Assembly (NCBI GenBank): GCA_021827205.1
Contig: JAKAWV010000001.1
Location: 186,001 to 250,000, forward strand
Source of the DNA: Pseudomonadota bacterium
Lineage (GTDB): Bacteria; Pseudomonadota; Gammaproteobacteria; Xanthomonadales; Rhodanobacteraceae
Length of the DNA stretch: 64,000 nucleotides
Direction: 5' to 3'
The notes under the pieces were generated by a model. The model was not told the DNA's origin. It made no database searches and was given only the letters and a program-made list of their open reading frames with translations. Positions 1-9,520 of this stretch are shown in pieces (the stretch's first letter is position 1; each line of letters starts with the position of its first letter). The translations under genes were made by a program, and so were the position numbers.

Positions 1-532
1 CGTTTCGTTGCCGCGCCTTGCCGCTGAGCAAGTTGTCCATGCGCACACGCGCACGTGCTGAAGCCCAGTGATCGCCCAGCGCGCCGGCCGCTTCGGCTTG
101 CAGGCGCGCGGCGCGCAGAGCGAGGGTCGGTGGCAGGGTGCTCGGCAGCATCGCGGCGATGGCCAGCGCTTGCTGCGGGTCGTGCGTTAGCGCCAGCTCA
201 CCCTTGAGCAGGTTGTAGCGCGCGGCATCCAGCGCGTGCAGGTGCGCGCCATCCACCGTGGCCAGCAGTTGCGCGGCGCGCGCGTGTTGACCAGCGACAT
301 ACCACGCATCGGCGGCGCGCAACCGATAGTCATTGCCCTGATTGCTGCGCGGGCTTTGCGCGCTCAGGTTGTCCCAGGTGCGCGCGGCGCCCTGATAGTC
401 ACCGCGCTGGTAGAGCGCATCGGCTTGCGCATTGGCAGCCTGCTGCGCCGGGGTCGGGCCACCCAGGGTTGCGCAGCCGGCCAGCAGCAGGGGCAGCAGC
501 GCGAGCAACAAAATGGACGATGAGCGCATCAT
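1..532 (-). CDS. lpoA: LpoA-like penicillin-binding protein activator, lipoprotein N-terminus (cut by window edge)
   Basis: This reading frame is missing from the ORF track because it runs off the left edge; I translated it by hand (about 177 residues, no stop). It opens with two Met codons (532 and 529), then a hydrophobic stretch and a lipobox LLAGC, so it is an outer-membrane lipoprotein candidate. The following region is Ala-rich helical sequence of the kind seen in TPR-like repeats (ALYQRGDYQGAARTW, AADAWYVAGQHARAA). LpoA activates the peptidoglycan synthase PBP1A in gammaproteobacteria, and its gene lies divergent to rsmI in many of them, as here. The identity rests mainly on this neighbourhood and the lipoprotein/TPR look. 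The C-terminal domain that would confirm it is outside the window. Confidence 0.72.
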   Translation of the reverse strand, partial: MMRSSSILLLALLPLLLAGCATLGGPTPAQQAANAQADALYQRGDYQGAARTWDNLSAQSPRSNQGNDYRLRAADAWYVAGQHARAAQLLATVDGAHLHALDAARYNLLKGELALTHDPQQALAIAAMLPSTLPPTLALRAARLQAEAAGALGDHWASARARVRMDNLLSGKARQRN

Positions 533-607
533 GAACCCGCATAATCATGGATAGCCTTTGCGATGATAGCGGAACGTGCGCGCCCGACTGCGACGCGGGA
601 GATCTGC

Positions 608-1456
608 ATGGCAACAGCAAGCGGCACGCTGTGGGTGGTAGCTACGCCCATTGGCAACCTCGATGATTTGAGCGCGCGTGCGCGCTCGGTGCTGGGCAGC
701 GTGGTGGTGATCGCCGCCGAGGACACGCGCCATACGCGTCATTTGTTGCAGCATTTCGGACTGGCCACACCGCTGCTGGCGCTGCACGAGCACAACGAGG
801 CCGGCGTGGTCGCGGCGCTTCTTGCGCGCCTTGCCGCGGGCGAGGATCTGGCGCTGGTTTCCGATGCCGGCACGCCGCTGATCAGCGACCCAGGCTTCCG
901 CCTGGTGCGTGCAGCACGCGCGGCCGGCTTGCGCGTGGCGCCAGTGCCGGGACCCGCGGCGCTGATCGCGGCGTTGTCTGTGGCCGGCTTGCCCAGCGAG
1001 CGTTTCGTGTTCGAGGGTTTTCTGCCGGCCAAGGCTGGCGCGCGTCGGCAGCACTTGGCCGCACTCGTCGGCGAAGCGCGCACGCTGGTGTTTTACGAAG
1101 CCCCGCATCGACTCGAAGCGACGCTGGCCGATCTGGCCGCGGCCTTTGGCAGCGAGCGCCCCGCGGCACTGGCGCGCGAACTGACCAAGCTGCACGAGAC
1201 GGTGATCGATGCCACGTTGGGCGACCTCATGGCGCGCGTGGCTGCGGATGCCGATCAACGCCGCGGCGAGATCGTGCTGATCGTCGGCGGCAACGATGCG
1301 CAGGCGGCGCAGGCGCTGGCCGAGGGCCGGCGCCTGTATGCGCTGCTGCGCGGCGAACTGGCGCCGGCGCGCGCCGCGCGCATCGCCGCCGAGTTCACCG
1401 GCGCGTCACGGCGTGCGCTGTATGCCGAATCCAACGCGACAGACACCAATGCGTGA
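608..1456 (+). CDS. rsmI: 16S rRNA 2'-O-ribose C1402 methyltransferase RsmI
   Basis: RsmI methylates the ribose of C1402 in 16S rRNA using SAM. The 282-residue protein has the tetrapyrrole-methylase-fold signatures of the family in order: VVATPIGNLDD at the N-terminus, AAEDTRHTRHLL, SDAGTPLISDPG, VPGPAALIAALSVAGLP and FEGFLP. Length matches the family (about 286). The ORF track starts at 563, but the ATG at 608 is preceded by GGGAGAT at proper spacing and gives the canonical N-terminus MATASGTLWVVATPIGN. It is divergent from the lpoA-like gene and directly precedes the RNase P RNA gene. Confidence 0.96.
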   Translation: MATASGTLWVVATPIGNLDDLSARARSVLGSVVVIAAEDTRHTRHLLQHFGLATPLLALHEHNEAGVVAALLARLAAGEDLALVSDAGTPLISDPGFRLVRAARAAGLRVAPVPGPAALIAALSVAGLPSERFVFEGFLPAKAGARRQHLAALVGEARTLVFYEAPHRLEATLADLAAAFGSERPAALARELTKLHETVIDATLGDLMARVAADADQRRGEIVLIVGGNDAQAAQALAEGRRLYALLRGELAPARAARIAAEFTGASRRALYAESNATDTNA

Positions 1457-1499
1457 TGTGAGCAGGCGCAGTACACGCCATGCGGCTACACTTGGCGGT

Positions 1500-1847
1500 G
1501 GAGTCGGCCGGGCAGTCGCGTCGCGCAAGCGCCGAGGAAAGTCCGGGCTCCATAGGGCAAGGTGCCAGGTAACGCCTGGGCGGCGCGAGCCGACGGAAAG
1601 TGCAACAGAAAACAAACCGCCGAACGGTGTCGCAAGGCATGCGTGGCAAGGGTGAAACGGTGCGGTAAGAGCGCACCGCACGTGGGGACAACGCCACGTG
1701 GCATGGCAAACCCCACCTGGAGCAAGGCCAAATAGGGAGGCGATGGCGTGCCCGCGCCGCTTCCGGGTTGGCTGCTGGAGCCTGACGGCGACGTCAGGCC
1801 TAGAGGAATGACTGTCTAGAACAGAACCCGGCTTACGGGCCGACTCC
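1500..1847 (+). ncRNA. rnpB: RNase P RNA component, bacterial class A
   Basis: Catalytic RNA of ribonuclease P, which trims the 5' leader of pre-tRNAs. The sequence has the conserved landmarks in order: GAGGAAAGTCCGGGC near the 5' end (P4 strand and CR-I), the GGTAACGCC and AGTGCAACAGAAAAC blocks, the GGTAAGAGCGCACC region, and a 3' end reading AACAGAACCCGGCTTAC that pairs back to the 5' P4 strand. Length of about 350 nt is typical. A TACACT -10-like box at 1487-1492 would start transcription near 1499. ORFs called across this stretch on either strand are shadows. The ends are estimated to within a few bases. Confidence 0.96.
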
Positions 1848-2117
1848 TTCTTCTTTGATTTTCTTCACGCGCGCGCGACGTTCAGGCCATACGCCTTGCG
1901 GGGTTTGCGCGTCGCGTTGCGCGCCATTTTCTGTTGCGCCCTCGTCCATCGCGGCACTGTGACCCAATTCAGGTCTTGCGCGCCGTACGTGGCCGCTGCG
2001 CGCGGATGGAGTGCGTTTATTTTCCAATAATTTCATACGGCTTGCGATGTTTTCTCAGAGATTGCATGAAATTCGCAGGCCCGCCCATTAGTCCTTGATC
2101 TGCAAGGCAAAAACCCG
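1848..2117. other. intergenic stretch, no gene seen
   Basis: Between the rnpB 3' end and the mraZ promoter there is no reading frame with recognisable protein content. The T-rich TTCTTCTTTGATTTTC just after rnpB may contribute to transcription termination, but I see no strong hairpin with it. The 67-residue minus-strand ORF here overlaps rnpB sequence and looks like noise. Confidence 0.6.
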
Positions 2118-2146
2118 TTGACAGTCGCAAAACCTGAGACTAAGGT
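2118..2146 (+). promoter_or_regulatory. dcw cluster (mraZ) promoter
   Basis: A perfect TTGACA -35 hexamer (2118-2123) is followed after 17 bp by TAAGGT (2141-2146), a moderate -10. Transcription would start near 2153, immediately before the MraZ boxes. It would drive the whole overlapping cluster from mraZ onward, as the mraZ promoter does in Escherichia coli. The weak -10 could reflect tight repression or an activator; that part is inference. Confidence 0.65.
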
Positions 2147-2154
2147 GGCGATTA

Positions 2155-2180
2155 GTGTGAAAACGTGGGGAAAGGTGGGC
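2155..2180 (+). promoter_or_regulatory. MraZ operator: three 10-bp-spaced GTGGGN boxes
   Basis: Three direct repeats at exact 10-bp spacing, GTGTGA (2155), GTGGGG (2165) and GTGGGC (2175), separated by four-base A-rich spacers, lie between the promoter and the mraZ start codon. MraZ is known to bind such TGGGN repeats and repress its own operon in enterobacteria and other groups. The last box ends two bases before the GTG start at 2183, so MraZ binding would also sit over the ribosome-binding region in DNA terms. The site would provide autoregulation of the division cluster. Confidence 0.75.
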
Positions 2181-2182
2181 AA

Positions 2183-2629
2183 GTGTTCCAGGGTGAAACC
2201 GCCATCACTGTAGATGACAAGGGACGGCTGGCGATCCCCACCGCCTACCGCGAGCTGGTTGCGCGCGTCTGCGACAACCACTTGGTCAGCGCCTACAACC
2301 CCTTCGAGCAGGGCTGCCTGTGGCTATTCCCAGCCAGCGCCTGGGAGCAGGTGCGCGATCAGGTCAACGCGCTGCCCAGCGTCAAAGCCGTGCATCGCGC
2401 GCTGCAAATGAAATTGGTCGGTGCCGCCGCCGCGCTGGAACTGGATAGCGCCGGGCGCGTGCTGCTGCCGGCCAGCCAGCGTGCCGCCGCGGGCATCGAA
2501 AAGCGTGCGGTGCTGCTGGGCATGGGCAGCAAGTTCGAGTTGTGGAGCGAGCAGGCGCACGTCGCCAAGATCCGCCAGACCATCGGCGAGGATGACATCA
2601 GTGCGGACATGTCCGCACTGAGGCTTTGA
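2183..2629 (+). CDS. mraZ: transcriptional regulator MraZ
   Basis: Small AbrB-like DNA-binding regulator that represses the dcw operon. The 148-residue protein has the two MraZ half-domains: [15 protein letters not shown] near the N-terminus and [15 protein letters not shown] in the middle, matching the (D)xxGRxxxP repeat of the family, and FELWSE near the end. The track starts at GTG 2165; I prefer the GTG at 2183 because it gives the standard MFQGETAI N-terminus and is preceded by a purine-rich GGGGAAAGGTGGG stretch. It is the first gene of the cluster, 27 bp upstream of rsmH. Confidence 0.96.
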   Translation: MFQGETAITVDDKGRLAIPTAYRELVARVCDNHLVSAYNPFEQGCLWLFPASAWEQVRDQVNALPSVKAVHRALQMKLVGAAAALELDSAGRVLLPASQRAAAGIEKRAVLLGMGSKFELWSEQAHVAKIRQTIGEDDISADMSALRL

Positions 2630-2656
2630 GCAGTGGCGGCGCCAGGAGCCGCGATC

Positions 2657-3574
2657 ATGCCGGCACAGGAACACATCCCGGTCATGCTTGCCGAGGTGCT
2701 CGCCGGACTTGGTGTGCGCGCCGACGGAACATATCTTGATGGCACCTATGGTCGCGGTGGCCATGCAGCCGCGATCCTGCAATTGCTAGGGCCACACGGC
2801 AGCCTGTTGTTGCTGGATCGCGACCCCGAGGCCATCGCCGCGGCGCGCGCGCGGTTTACCCATGATGCGCGTGTGCAAATCCGTCACGGCAGCTTCGCTG
2901 CGCTGGCCGAATGGGATGCCGCGCAAGCCCGGCTGGATGGCGTATTGCTGGACCTGGGCGTGTCCTCGCCGCAGCTCGATCAGGCCGTGCGCGGTTTCAG
3001 CTTCATGGCCGATGGCCCGCTGGACATGCGCATGGACCCTACGCAGGGCCTCAGCGCCGCCGAGTTTCTGGCGCAGGCCGATGCCGAGGAAATCGCGGCG
3101 GCGCTATGGCGTTATGGCGAGGAGCGCATGAGTCGTCGCATCGCGCAGGCGATCGTGCAGGCGCGCGCCAAGCAGCCGTTGACGCGCACCCTGCAATTGG
3201 CGCAACTGGTGCAGCGCGCAATCGGTCGGCGCAAGCCCGGCAAGCATGCGGCCACGCGTACATTCCAGGCGCTGCGTCTGCACGTCAACGGCGAACTGGA
3301 CGCGTTGCGGCAAGGGCTCGACGCCGCCAGCACTTGCCTGAAGCCGGGCGGACGTCTGGCGGTGATCAGTTTTCACTCGCTGGAAGATCGCCTGGTCAAG
3401 CAATTCATCCGCGGCCCCGATCTGCCACGCGTGGCGCGCGGTCTGCCGGCACCGACACCCGTGCTGGGTGGTTTGCGCGCGGTTGGGCGCAAGCACTTCG
3501 CCAGCGCGGAGGAAGTGACGCGCAATCCGCGCGCGCGCTCGGCGGTACTGCGCATCGCGGAGAAACGCGCATGA
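2657..3574 (+). CDS. rsmH: 16S rRNA N4-methylcytidine 1402 methyltransferase RsmH (MraW)
   Basis: SAM-dependent methylase acting on the base of C1402, the same nucleotide whose ribose is modified by RsmI, encoded just upstream in this window. The 305-residue protein has [10 protein letters not shown] at the N-terminus, the SAM-binding [34 protein letters not shown], and the C-terminal [14 protein letters not shown] signature. The start at 2657 is chosen over the track's 2633 because AGGAG lies 8 bp before it and the protein then aligns with family N-termini. The stop overlaps the ftsL start (ATGA). Confidence 0.97.
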   Translation: MPAQEHIPVMLAEVLAGLGVRADGTYLDGTYGRGGHAAAILQLLGPHGSLLLLDRDPEAIAAARARFTHDARVQIRHGSFAALAEWDAAQARLDGVLLDLGVSSPQLDQAVRGFSFMADGPLDMRMDPTQGLSAAEFLAQADAEEIAAALWRYGEERMSRRIAQAIVQARAKQPLTRTLQLAQLVQRAIGRRKPGKHAATRTFQALRLHVNGELDALRQGLDAASTCLKPGGRLAVISFHSLEDRLVKQFIRGPDLPRVARGLPAPTPVLGGLRAVGRKHFASAEEVTRNPRARSAVLRIAEKRA

Positions 3575-3846
3575 ACGGCGTCATCGGGCGTGTGGTGACT
3601 TGGTTGCTGCTGCTTGCAGTGCTGGTCAGCGCGATCGCGGTAGTGTGGGCGCGCAACGAAAACCGTGAGTTGTTCATCCGCCTTACCGGTTTACAGAGCG
3701 AGCGCGATCACCTCAACATCGAGTACGGGCGGCTGGAGCTTGAAGATGCCACCTGGGCCGATCCAGCGCGCGTGGCCTCGGTGGCGCGTAGCCGTCTGGG
3801 TATGGTCAATCCCGATCCGGCGCAAATTCGCATGGTGCGCGAATGA
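3571..3846 (+). CDS. ftsL: cell division protein FtsL
   Basis: Bitopic divisome protein that forms the FtsQLB complex. The track hides it inside a longer frame from 2911; the real 91-residue protein starts at ATG 3571, sharing ATGA with rsmH. It has a short cytoplasmic N-terminus, one membrane helix ([17 protein letters not shown], about residues 10-27), then a periplasmic leucine-zipper-like segment ([22 protein letters not shown]) and the LGMVNPDP C-terminal motif common to FtsL. Position between rsmH and ftsI is diagnostic because the sequence itself is poorly conserved in the family. Confidence 0.94.
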   Translation: MNGVIGRVVTWLLLLAVLVSAIAVVWARNENRELFIRLTGLQSERDHLNIEYGRLELEDATWADPARVASVARSRLGMVNPDPAQIRMVRE

Positions 3847-5600
3847 AGCCGGCGCCGAAGCCGCCGCAGTCGACCCATTCGCGCGCACGTGGTCCGCGCG
3901 TGCGTTGGCGCTTGGCATTGGTGTTCGCGCTGCTGGCGCTGGTCGGGGTCGGGCTGCTGGCGCGCGCGGTAGATCTGCAAGTGGTGCGCCGCGAGTTCCT
4001 GCAGCAGCAGGGCGATATGCGCTTCCTGCGTGAGCTGCCGATTCCGGTCTCGCGTGGCAGCATTTTCGATCGCAACGGCGAGCCGCTGGCGGTGTCCACG
4101 CCGGTCGATTCGCTGTGGGCCGATCCGCCGGTGCTGCTGGCGCACGCGGATCGCATCCCGGAACTGGCCAGGGCGCTGGATGTGAATGCCGCCGAGCTGC
4201 AGCGCCGCCTGGAGCAGCGCTCGAACATGGAGTTCGTGTACCTGCGCCGCATGATGGACCCGGTTGCCGCGCAGGCAGTGCTGGCGCTGAAGATCCCCGG
4301 CGTCAACAAGCAGCGCGAGTACCGTCGCTACTACCCCACCGGTGATGTCACCGCGCAGGTGCTGGGTTTCACCAACATCAACGATCAGGGTCAGGAGGGT
4401 CTGGAGCTGGCTTACAACCACTGGCTCAGCGGCAAGCCCGGGTTGCAGCGCGTGATCCGCAATCGCCTCGGGCAGATCGTGCAAAGCGTCGATCTGGTGC
4501 GCGAGCCGGTGCAGGGACACAGCCTGACGCTGAGCATCGATCGCAGCATCCAGTACCTCGCCTATCAGTACCTGTCCGAGGCCTACCTCAAGTACCACGC
4601 GCGCGCGGCCTCGATGGTGATCATGGACGCGCGCACCGGCGGCATCCTCGCCATGGTCAATCTGCCCTCGTTCAACCCGAACAACATCGCCGGCAGCACG
4701 CCGCGCGACTGGCGCAATCGCGCGGTCACCGACGTGTTCGAGCCGGGCTCGGTGATGAAGGCGTTCACGCTGTCCGCGGCGCTGGACAGCGGCAAGTGGA
4801 CGCCCACTTCGCCGATCAACACCACACCCGGCTGGTACATGATGGACGGCTACACCATCCGCGACGTGGCTGACTTCGGCAAACTGGATCTGACCAGCGT
4901 CATCACCAAGTCCAGCAACGTCGGCGCCTCGTTGATCACGGCGACGTTTTCGGAAAAGCGCCTGTACGACATGCTGCGCGGCTTCGGCTTCGGGCGCAGC
5001 ACCGAAAGCGGCTTTCCCGGCGAGGCTTCGGGTCTGCTGCCGGTATACACAAGTTGGCGGCCGATCAATCGCGTCACCATTTCCTACGGCTATGGCCTGA
5101 ACGTGACCGCGCTGCAATTGGCGCAGGCCTACTCGACGCTGGCCGACGGCGGCGTGTTGCATCACCCCACTTTCGTCAAGGGCGATGATGGCGCGCCGGT
5201 GCGCGTGCTGCCCGAAAAATACGCCAAAGAAATGATCGGCATGCTGCGCACCGTGGTCAGCCCCGCCGGCACCGCGCCGACGGCGATGATCGCCAATTAC
5301 ACCGTGGCCGGCAAAACCGGCACCGCGCACCAGGCCGGCGCCGGCGGTTATCTCAAGGACGAGTACTACGCGGTGTTCTGCGGCATCGTGCCGGCCACTG
5401 ATCCGCGTCTGGTCGCGGTCGTGGTGGTGCGCGATCCCACGCCCGATCATTACGGCGGCGTGGTTTCGGCGCCGGTGTTCCGGCGCGTGATGGAAGGCGC
5501 GCTGCGTCTGCTCGATGTGCCACCGGACAACGTGCAGCACTGGTATGGCCAAAAGCCGCTGCCGCCTGCCGTGGCCACATCGACGGGAGCCACGCCGTGA
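3843..5600 (+). CDS. ftsI: septal peptidoglycan transpeptidase FtsI (PBP3)
   Basis: Class B penicillin-binding protein that cross-links septal peptidoglycan with FtsW. The 585-residue protein has a basic cytoplasmic tail, one N-terminal membrane helix (LALVFALLALVGVGLLA), the PBP dimerisation domain with SRGSIFDRNGEPLA, and the transpeptidase triad: S303-VMK (nucleophile Ser303), S357-SN and K491-TG. Length is close to the E. coli protein (588). It overlaps ftsL by ATGA and murE by GTGA, so translation is probably coupled along the operon. Confidence 0.98.
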   Translation: MKPAPKPPQSTHSRARGPRVRWRLALVFALLALVGVGLLARAVDLQVVRREFLQQQGDMRFLRELPIPVSRGSIFDRNGEPLAVSTPVDSLWADPPVLLAHADRIPELARALDVNAAELQRRLEQRSNMEFVYLRRMMDPVAAQAVLALKIPGVNKQREYRRYYPTGDVTAQVLGFTNINDQGQEGLELAYNHWLSGKPGLQRVIRNRLGQIVQSVDLVREPVQGHSLTLSIDRSIQYLAYQYLSEAYLKYHARAASMVIMDARTGGILAMVNLPSFNPNNIAGSTPRDWRNRAVTDVFEPGSVMKAFTLSAALDSGKWTPTSPINTTPGWYMMDGYTIRDVADFGKLDLTSVITKSSNVGASLITATFSEKRLYDMLRGFGFGRSTESGFPGEASGLLPVYTSWRPINRVTISYGYGLNVTALQLAQAYSTLADGGVLHHPTFVKGDDGAPVRVLPEKYAKEMIGMLRTVVSPAGTAPTAMIANYTVAGKTGTAHQAGAGGYLKDEYYAVFCGIVPATDPRLVAVVVVRDPTPDHYGGVVSAPVFRRVMEGALRLLDVPPDNVQHWYGQKPLPPAVATSTGATP

Positions 5601-7081
5601 GCGTCGCCGCGATGCGTGCCGATGCGTTGCTTGACGGCTTGGCCGACGCCGGTGCCGCCGCCGCCGTGGCGGTGCGCGGCCTGCAACTGGATTCGCGCCG
5701 CGTGCAGCCAGGCGAAGCTTTCGTCGCGCTGCGCGGCACGCAGCACCACGGCATCGATTTCGCCGCGCAGGCGCTGGCCGCGGGCGCGGCGCTGGTGCTG
5801 GCCGAAACGCCCGCGCCGCAGGCTGCACCGCAACTGCCGCAAGTGATCTGGGTCGATGATCTCGGCGCGCAACTGGGCAGCATCGCCGCGCGTTTTTACG
5901 GCGATCCCTCGCGTGCGCTGCGCGTGATCGGCGTGACCGGTACCAACGGCAAAACCTCAAGCGTGCAGCTGCTGACGCAGGCGCTGGAACTGCTCGGTCG
6001 GCGCGCCGCCAGCATTGGCACATTGGGCGCAGGCCTGCACGGTCAGCTCGATGCCGGCGCGCGCACCACGCCGGATGCCATCAGCGTGCAGCGCCTGCTG
6101 CGCGAATTCTCAGACGCGGGCGCCAGCGATGTCGCCATGGAGGTGTCCTCGCATGCGCTACAGCAGGGCCGCGTCAATGCGGTGCGCTTTGCGGTCGCCG
6201 CATTTACCAATCTCACCCGCGATCATCTGGATTACCACGGCAGTATGCAGGCCTACGGCGCGGCCAAGGCGCGCCTGTTTGCGTGGCCCGGTCTGCGCGC
6301 TGCGGTGCTCAACATCGACGATGCTTTCGGCGCGCGCTTGGCGGCGACCATGGCGCCGGACGTACGCGTGCTGCGCGTCAGCGCTGCGGGTGACGCGCAC
6401 GCGGAGCTGCGCGCCGAGGCCATCGTCAGCTCTCCCGAAGGCATCGGTTTCACCCTGCACACGCCATGGGGTAGCGGCGCGCTGCGCAGCGCGCTGCTGG
6501 GGCGCATCAATGTCGAGAATCTCCTGTTGGTGGCTGCGTGCCTGGGTGTGCTGGAATTCCCGTTCGCACGCGTGCTGCACGTGCTGCAGCAGCTTGAACC
6601 GATTCGCGGACGCATGAACCGCCTTGGCGGCATGGGTGCCCAGCCGTTGGTGGTGATCGATTACGCGCACACCCCCGATGCGCTGCAGCAGGCGCTGCGC
6701 GCGCTGCGCGCGCATTGCGCGGGGCACTTGTGGTGTGTGTTCGGCTGCGGCGGCGAGCGCGATGCCGGCAAGCGTCCGCAAATGGGCGCGCTGGCCGCGG
6801 ATCTGGCCGATCGCGTGCTGCTCACCGACGACAATCCGCGCGGCGAAGACGGCGATGCCATCGTCGCCGCGATTCGCGCCGGCATGCCGGTCAGTGCGAC
6901 TGTGGTCATCGAGCGCGATCGCGCGCGCGCCATCGCATTAGCCTTGCGCGAGGCGCACGCCGGCGACGTGGTGCTGATCGCCGGCAAGGGCCATGAGACT
7001 TATCAGGAAAGCGGCGGCAAGGCGTGGCCGTTTGATGATCTCGCCGTGGCGCGCGCCGCGCTGGAGGCGCGCCCATGCTGA
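5597..7081 (+). CDS. murE: UDP-MurNAc-L-Ala-Glu:meso-diaminopimelate ligase MurE
   Basis: Adds the third amino acid to the peptidoglycan precursor in the cytoplasm, using ATP. The 494-residue protein has the Mur ligase P-loop GVTGTNGKTSS, the central-domain motif FTNLTRDHLDYH and VIDYAHTPDALQQAL, and the C-terminal DDNPR motif that marks diaminopimelate-adding rather than lysine-adding enzymes. The GTG start overlaps the ftsI stop by four bases. Whether the substrate carries D-Glu made by MurD or by the alternative MurD2/MurL route (see the missing murD) does not change this step. Confidence 0.97.
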   Translation: MSVAAMRADALLDGLADAGAAAAVAVRGLQLDSRRVQPGEAFVALRGTQHHGIDFAAQALAAGAALVLAETPAPQAAPQLPQVIWVDDLGAQLGSIAARFYGDPSRALRVIGVTGTNGKTSSVQLLTQALELLGRRAASIGTLGAGLHGQLDAGARTTPDAISVQRLLREFSDAGASDVAMEVSSHALQQGRVNAVRFAVAAFTNLTRDHLDYHGSMQAYGAAKARLFAWPGLRAAVLNIDDAFGARLAATMAPDVRVLRVSAAGDAHAELRAEAIVSSPEGIGFTLHTPWGSGALRSALLGRINVENLLLVAACLGVLEFPFARVLHVLQQLEPIRGRMNRLGGMGAQPLVVIDYAHTPDALQQALRALRAHCAGHLWCVFGCGGERDAGKRPQMGALAADLADRVLLTDDNPRGEDGDAIVAAIRAGMPVSATVVIERDRARAIALALREAHAGDVVLIAGKGHETYQESGGKAWPFDDLAVARAALEARPC

Positions 7082-8448
7082 ACATGACCCTCGGCGAAGT
7101 GGCGATGTGGACGCACGGTACGCTGCATGGTGGCGTGGCACAGGTGTGTGGCGCCAGTGCGGATACGCGTGCGCTGCAGCCGGGTATGCTGTTCGTGGCG
7201 CTGGCGGGCGAGCGCGTCGACGGTCACGATTTTCTGGCGCAGGCCGCAGCCGCGGGCGCGACCGGCGCGCTGGTCGCGCGCCACATTGATGGCGCGCTGG
7301 CGCAGATCCAGGTCGCCGACACGCTCGCCGCGCTGGGTGATCTGGCCAGTGCAGTGCGCGCGCGCAGCGCGGCCGAGGTGATCGGCATCACCGGTTCCAG
7401 CGGCAAGACCACGGTGAAGAACCTGTGCGCCGCGATCCTCGCCGGCGTGGCCGCCACGCACGCCACGCAGGGTAATCAGAACAACGAGATCGGCCTGCCG
7501 CTAAGCCTGCTCAACATGCGCGATGACGCGCGCTACGCAGTGCTGGAAATGGGCGCGGGCAAGCCCGGCGATATTGCCTATCTGGCGGCGATCGCGCGTC
7601 CGCGCGTGGCGCTGGTCAACAACGTCGCACCGGCGCATTTGCAGCGCCTGGGCAGCATCGAGGGCGTGGCCGAGACCAAGGGCGCGATCTACGCCGCGTT
7701 GCCGGCCGACGGCATTGCCGTGATCAATGTCGACGACACCTTCGCCGGTTATTTCACCGCGCAGGCCGGTGCGCGGCGCGTGTTGCGTTTCGGCAGCGCG
7801 GCCGCGGCGGATGTCTACGCCGCGCAGGTGCATTCTGATCTGCATGGCTCGCGCTTCGTGCTGCATACGCCATCGGGTACTGCGCCGGTCAAGCTGTCGC
7901 TACCGGGCGCGCACAACGTGCTCAACGCGCTGGCCGCGGCGGCGCTGGCGCACGCACTGGATCTTACGCCGCAACACATTGCCGAGGGGCTGGCGCGCGT
8001 TGGCGCAGTGCGTGGGCGTCTGACGCGGCGCGCGATGGCCGGCGGCTGGACGCTGCTCGATGACAGCTACAACGCCAACCCGGCTTCGGTGGCGGCAGCC
8101 ATCGACACGCTGGCGCTGGCGCCGGGCGAAACCTGGCTGGTGCTGGGCGATCTGGCCGAACTCGGCCCCGATGCGCAGGTGCTGCACGCCGAACTGGGGC
8201 GCAAGGCGCGCGCCGCTGGCATCACGCGGCTGTGGACGGTGGGCCGGCTCAGCGCTGCGGCCAGCATCGCGTTCGGCGCCGCGGCGCGTCATTTCGAGGA
8301 TCAGGCCGCGCTGGCCGCCGCACTGCAAACCGCCGTGCACGCCGGTGTCACTTGTCTGGTCAAGGGTTCACGTTCGTCGGCCATGGAGCGCGTGATCGCG
8401 CAACTGGATCAGGTGGGCGCACACGGGGGACATCTCGATGCTGTATGA
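7075..8448 (+). CDS. murF: UDP-MurNAc-tripeptide:D-Ala-D-Ala ligase MurF
   Basis: Last cytoplasmic amino-acid ligase; it attaches D-alanyl-D-alanine to UDP-MurNAc-tripeptide. The 457-residue protein has an N-terminal substrate domain ([20 protein letters not shown]), the ATP-binding [28 protein letters not shown], and the C-terminal [13 protein letters not shown] motif, all typical of MurF. It overlaps murE by 7 bp and mraY by 11 bp. The GxSGKTT variant with Ser in place of Asn is the usual MurF form. Confidence 0.97.
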   Translation: MLNMTLGEVAMWTHGTLHGGVAQVCGASADTRALQPGMLFVALAGERVDGHDFLAQAAAAGATGALVARHIDGALAQIQVADTLAALGDLASAVRARSAAEVIGITGSSGKTTVKNLCAAILAGVAATHATQGNQNNEIGLPLSLLNMRDDARYAVLEMGAGKPGDIAYLAAIARPRVALVNNVAPAHLQRLGSIEGVAETKGAIYAALPADGIAVINVDDTFAGYFTAQAGARRVLRFGSAAAADVYAAQVHSDLHGSRFVLHTPSGTAPVKLSLPGAHNVLNALAAAALAHALDLTPQHIAEGLARVGAVRGRLTRRAMAGGWTLLDDSYNANPASVAAAIDTLALAPGETWLVLGDLAELGPDAQVLHAELGRKARAAGITRLWTVGRLSAAASIAFGAAARHFEDQAALAAALQTAVHAGVTCLVKGSRSSAMERVIAQLDQVGAHGGHLDAV

Positions 8449-9520
8449 ACTCGCGCGCTGGCTCAGCGGCTACGTCAGCGCATTTCACCTGTTCCAGTAC
8501 ATCACCCTGCGCACCATCTTCAGCGCGCTGACGGCGCTGCTGATTTCGCTGGCGCTGGGACCGGGGCTGATCCGCCGTCTGACTGCGCAAAAAGCCGGGC
8601 AGGTGGTCCGCAGCGACGGCCCGCAATCGCACCTGAGCAAGGCCGGCACGCCGACCATGGGCGGCACGCTGATCATCCTGGCGGTGGTCATCGCCACGCT
8701 GCTGTGGGCCGATCCGTTCAGCCGCTACGTATGGGTCGTGCTGGGCGTGACGGTGGCCTTCGGCGCGGTGGGTTTTTACGACGATTACAAGAAACTGGTG
8801 CTCAAGGACAGCCGCGGTCTGCCGGCGCGTTGGAAGTACTTGTGGCAATCGCTGTTCGGGCTGGCAGCAGCACTGACGCTCTATTACACCGCCAATGTGC
8901 CCGCGGCCACGGCGCTGTTCGTGCCTTTGTTCAAGACCGTGGCGCTGCCGCTCGGCTTCGGCTTCGTGATCATCGCCTATTTGATGATCGTGGGCTTCTC
9001 CAATGCGGTGAATCTCACCGACGGTCTTGATGGTCTGGCGATCATGCCAAGCGTGCTGGTGGCGGTGGCGCTGGGCATTTTCGCGTACCTGTCGGGCAAC
9101 GCGGTATTTTCGAGCTATCTCGACATTCCCGGCATTCCGGGCGCGGGCGAGCTGGCCATTTATTGCGGCGCTCTGGCTGGTGCCGGGTTGGGCTTTTTGT
9201 GGTTCAACACCTATCCGGCGCAGGTGTTCATGGGTGATGTCGGCGCGCTGGCCATCGGCGCTGCGCTGGGCTGCATCGCGGTGATCGTGCGCCAGGAGGT
9301 CGTGCTACTGATCATGGGTGGCGTGTTCGTGATGGAAACCGCCTCGGTGATGCTGCAGGTGGCCAGCTTCAAGCTCACCGGCAAGCGCATTTTCCGCATG
9401 GCGCCGATCCATCACCACTTCGAACTGAAGGGCTGGCCCGAGCCGCGCGTGATCGTGCGCTTCTGGATCATCAGCGTGATGCTGATGCTGATCGGCCTCG
9501 CCACCTTGAAGGTGCGCTGA
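8438..9520 (+). CDS. mraY: phospho-N-acetylmuramoyl-pentapeptide transferase MraY
   Basis: Integral membrane enzyme that transfers phospho-MurNAc-pentapeptide to undecaprenyl phosphate, giving lipid I. The 360-residue protein is hydrophobic with about ten predicted helices and has the catalytic and magnesium-binding segments: [14 protein letters not shown] (Asp pair), [10 protein letters not shown], and APIHHHFEL near the C-terminus. The length equals the E. coli enzyme. It overlaps murF and ends in TGATG shared with ftsW. In most enterobacteria murD would follow here; it does not. Confidence 0.98.
   Translation: MLYELARWLSGYVSAFHLFQYITLRTIFSALTALLISLALGPGLIRRLTAQKAGQVVRSDGPQSHLSKAGTPTMGGTLIILAVVIATLLWADPFSRYVWVVLGVTVAFGAVGFYDDYKKLVLKDSRGLPARWKYLWQSLFGLAAALTLYYTANVPAATALFVPLFKTVALPLGFGFVIIAYLMIVGFSNAVNLTDGLDGLAIMPSVLVAVALGIFAYLSGNAVFSSYLDIPGIPGAGELAIYCGALAGAGLGFLWFNTYPAQVFMGDVGALAIGAALGCIAVIVRQEVVLLIMGGVFVMETASVMLQVASFKLTGKRIFRMAPIHHHFELKGWPEPRVIVRFWIISVMLMLIGLATLKVR

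Noticed and set aside
1296-1731. Several ORFs over the RNase P RNA region
   Set aside because: They lie in sequence fully explained by the structured RNA gene and the rsmI 3' end.
3708-6023. 771-residue minus-strand ORF opposite ftsI and murE
   Set aside because: Antisense shadow; the plus strand carries complete catalytic motifs in frame.
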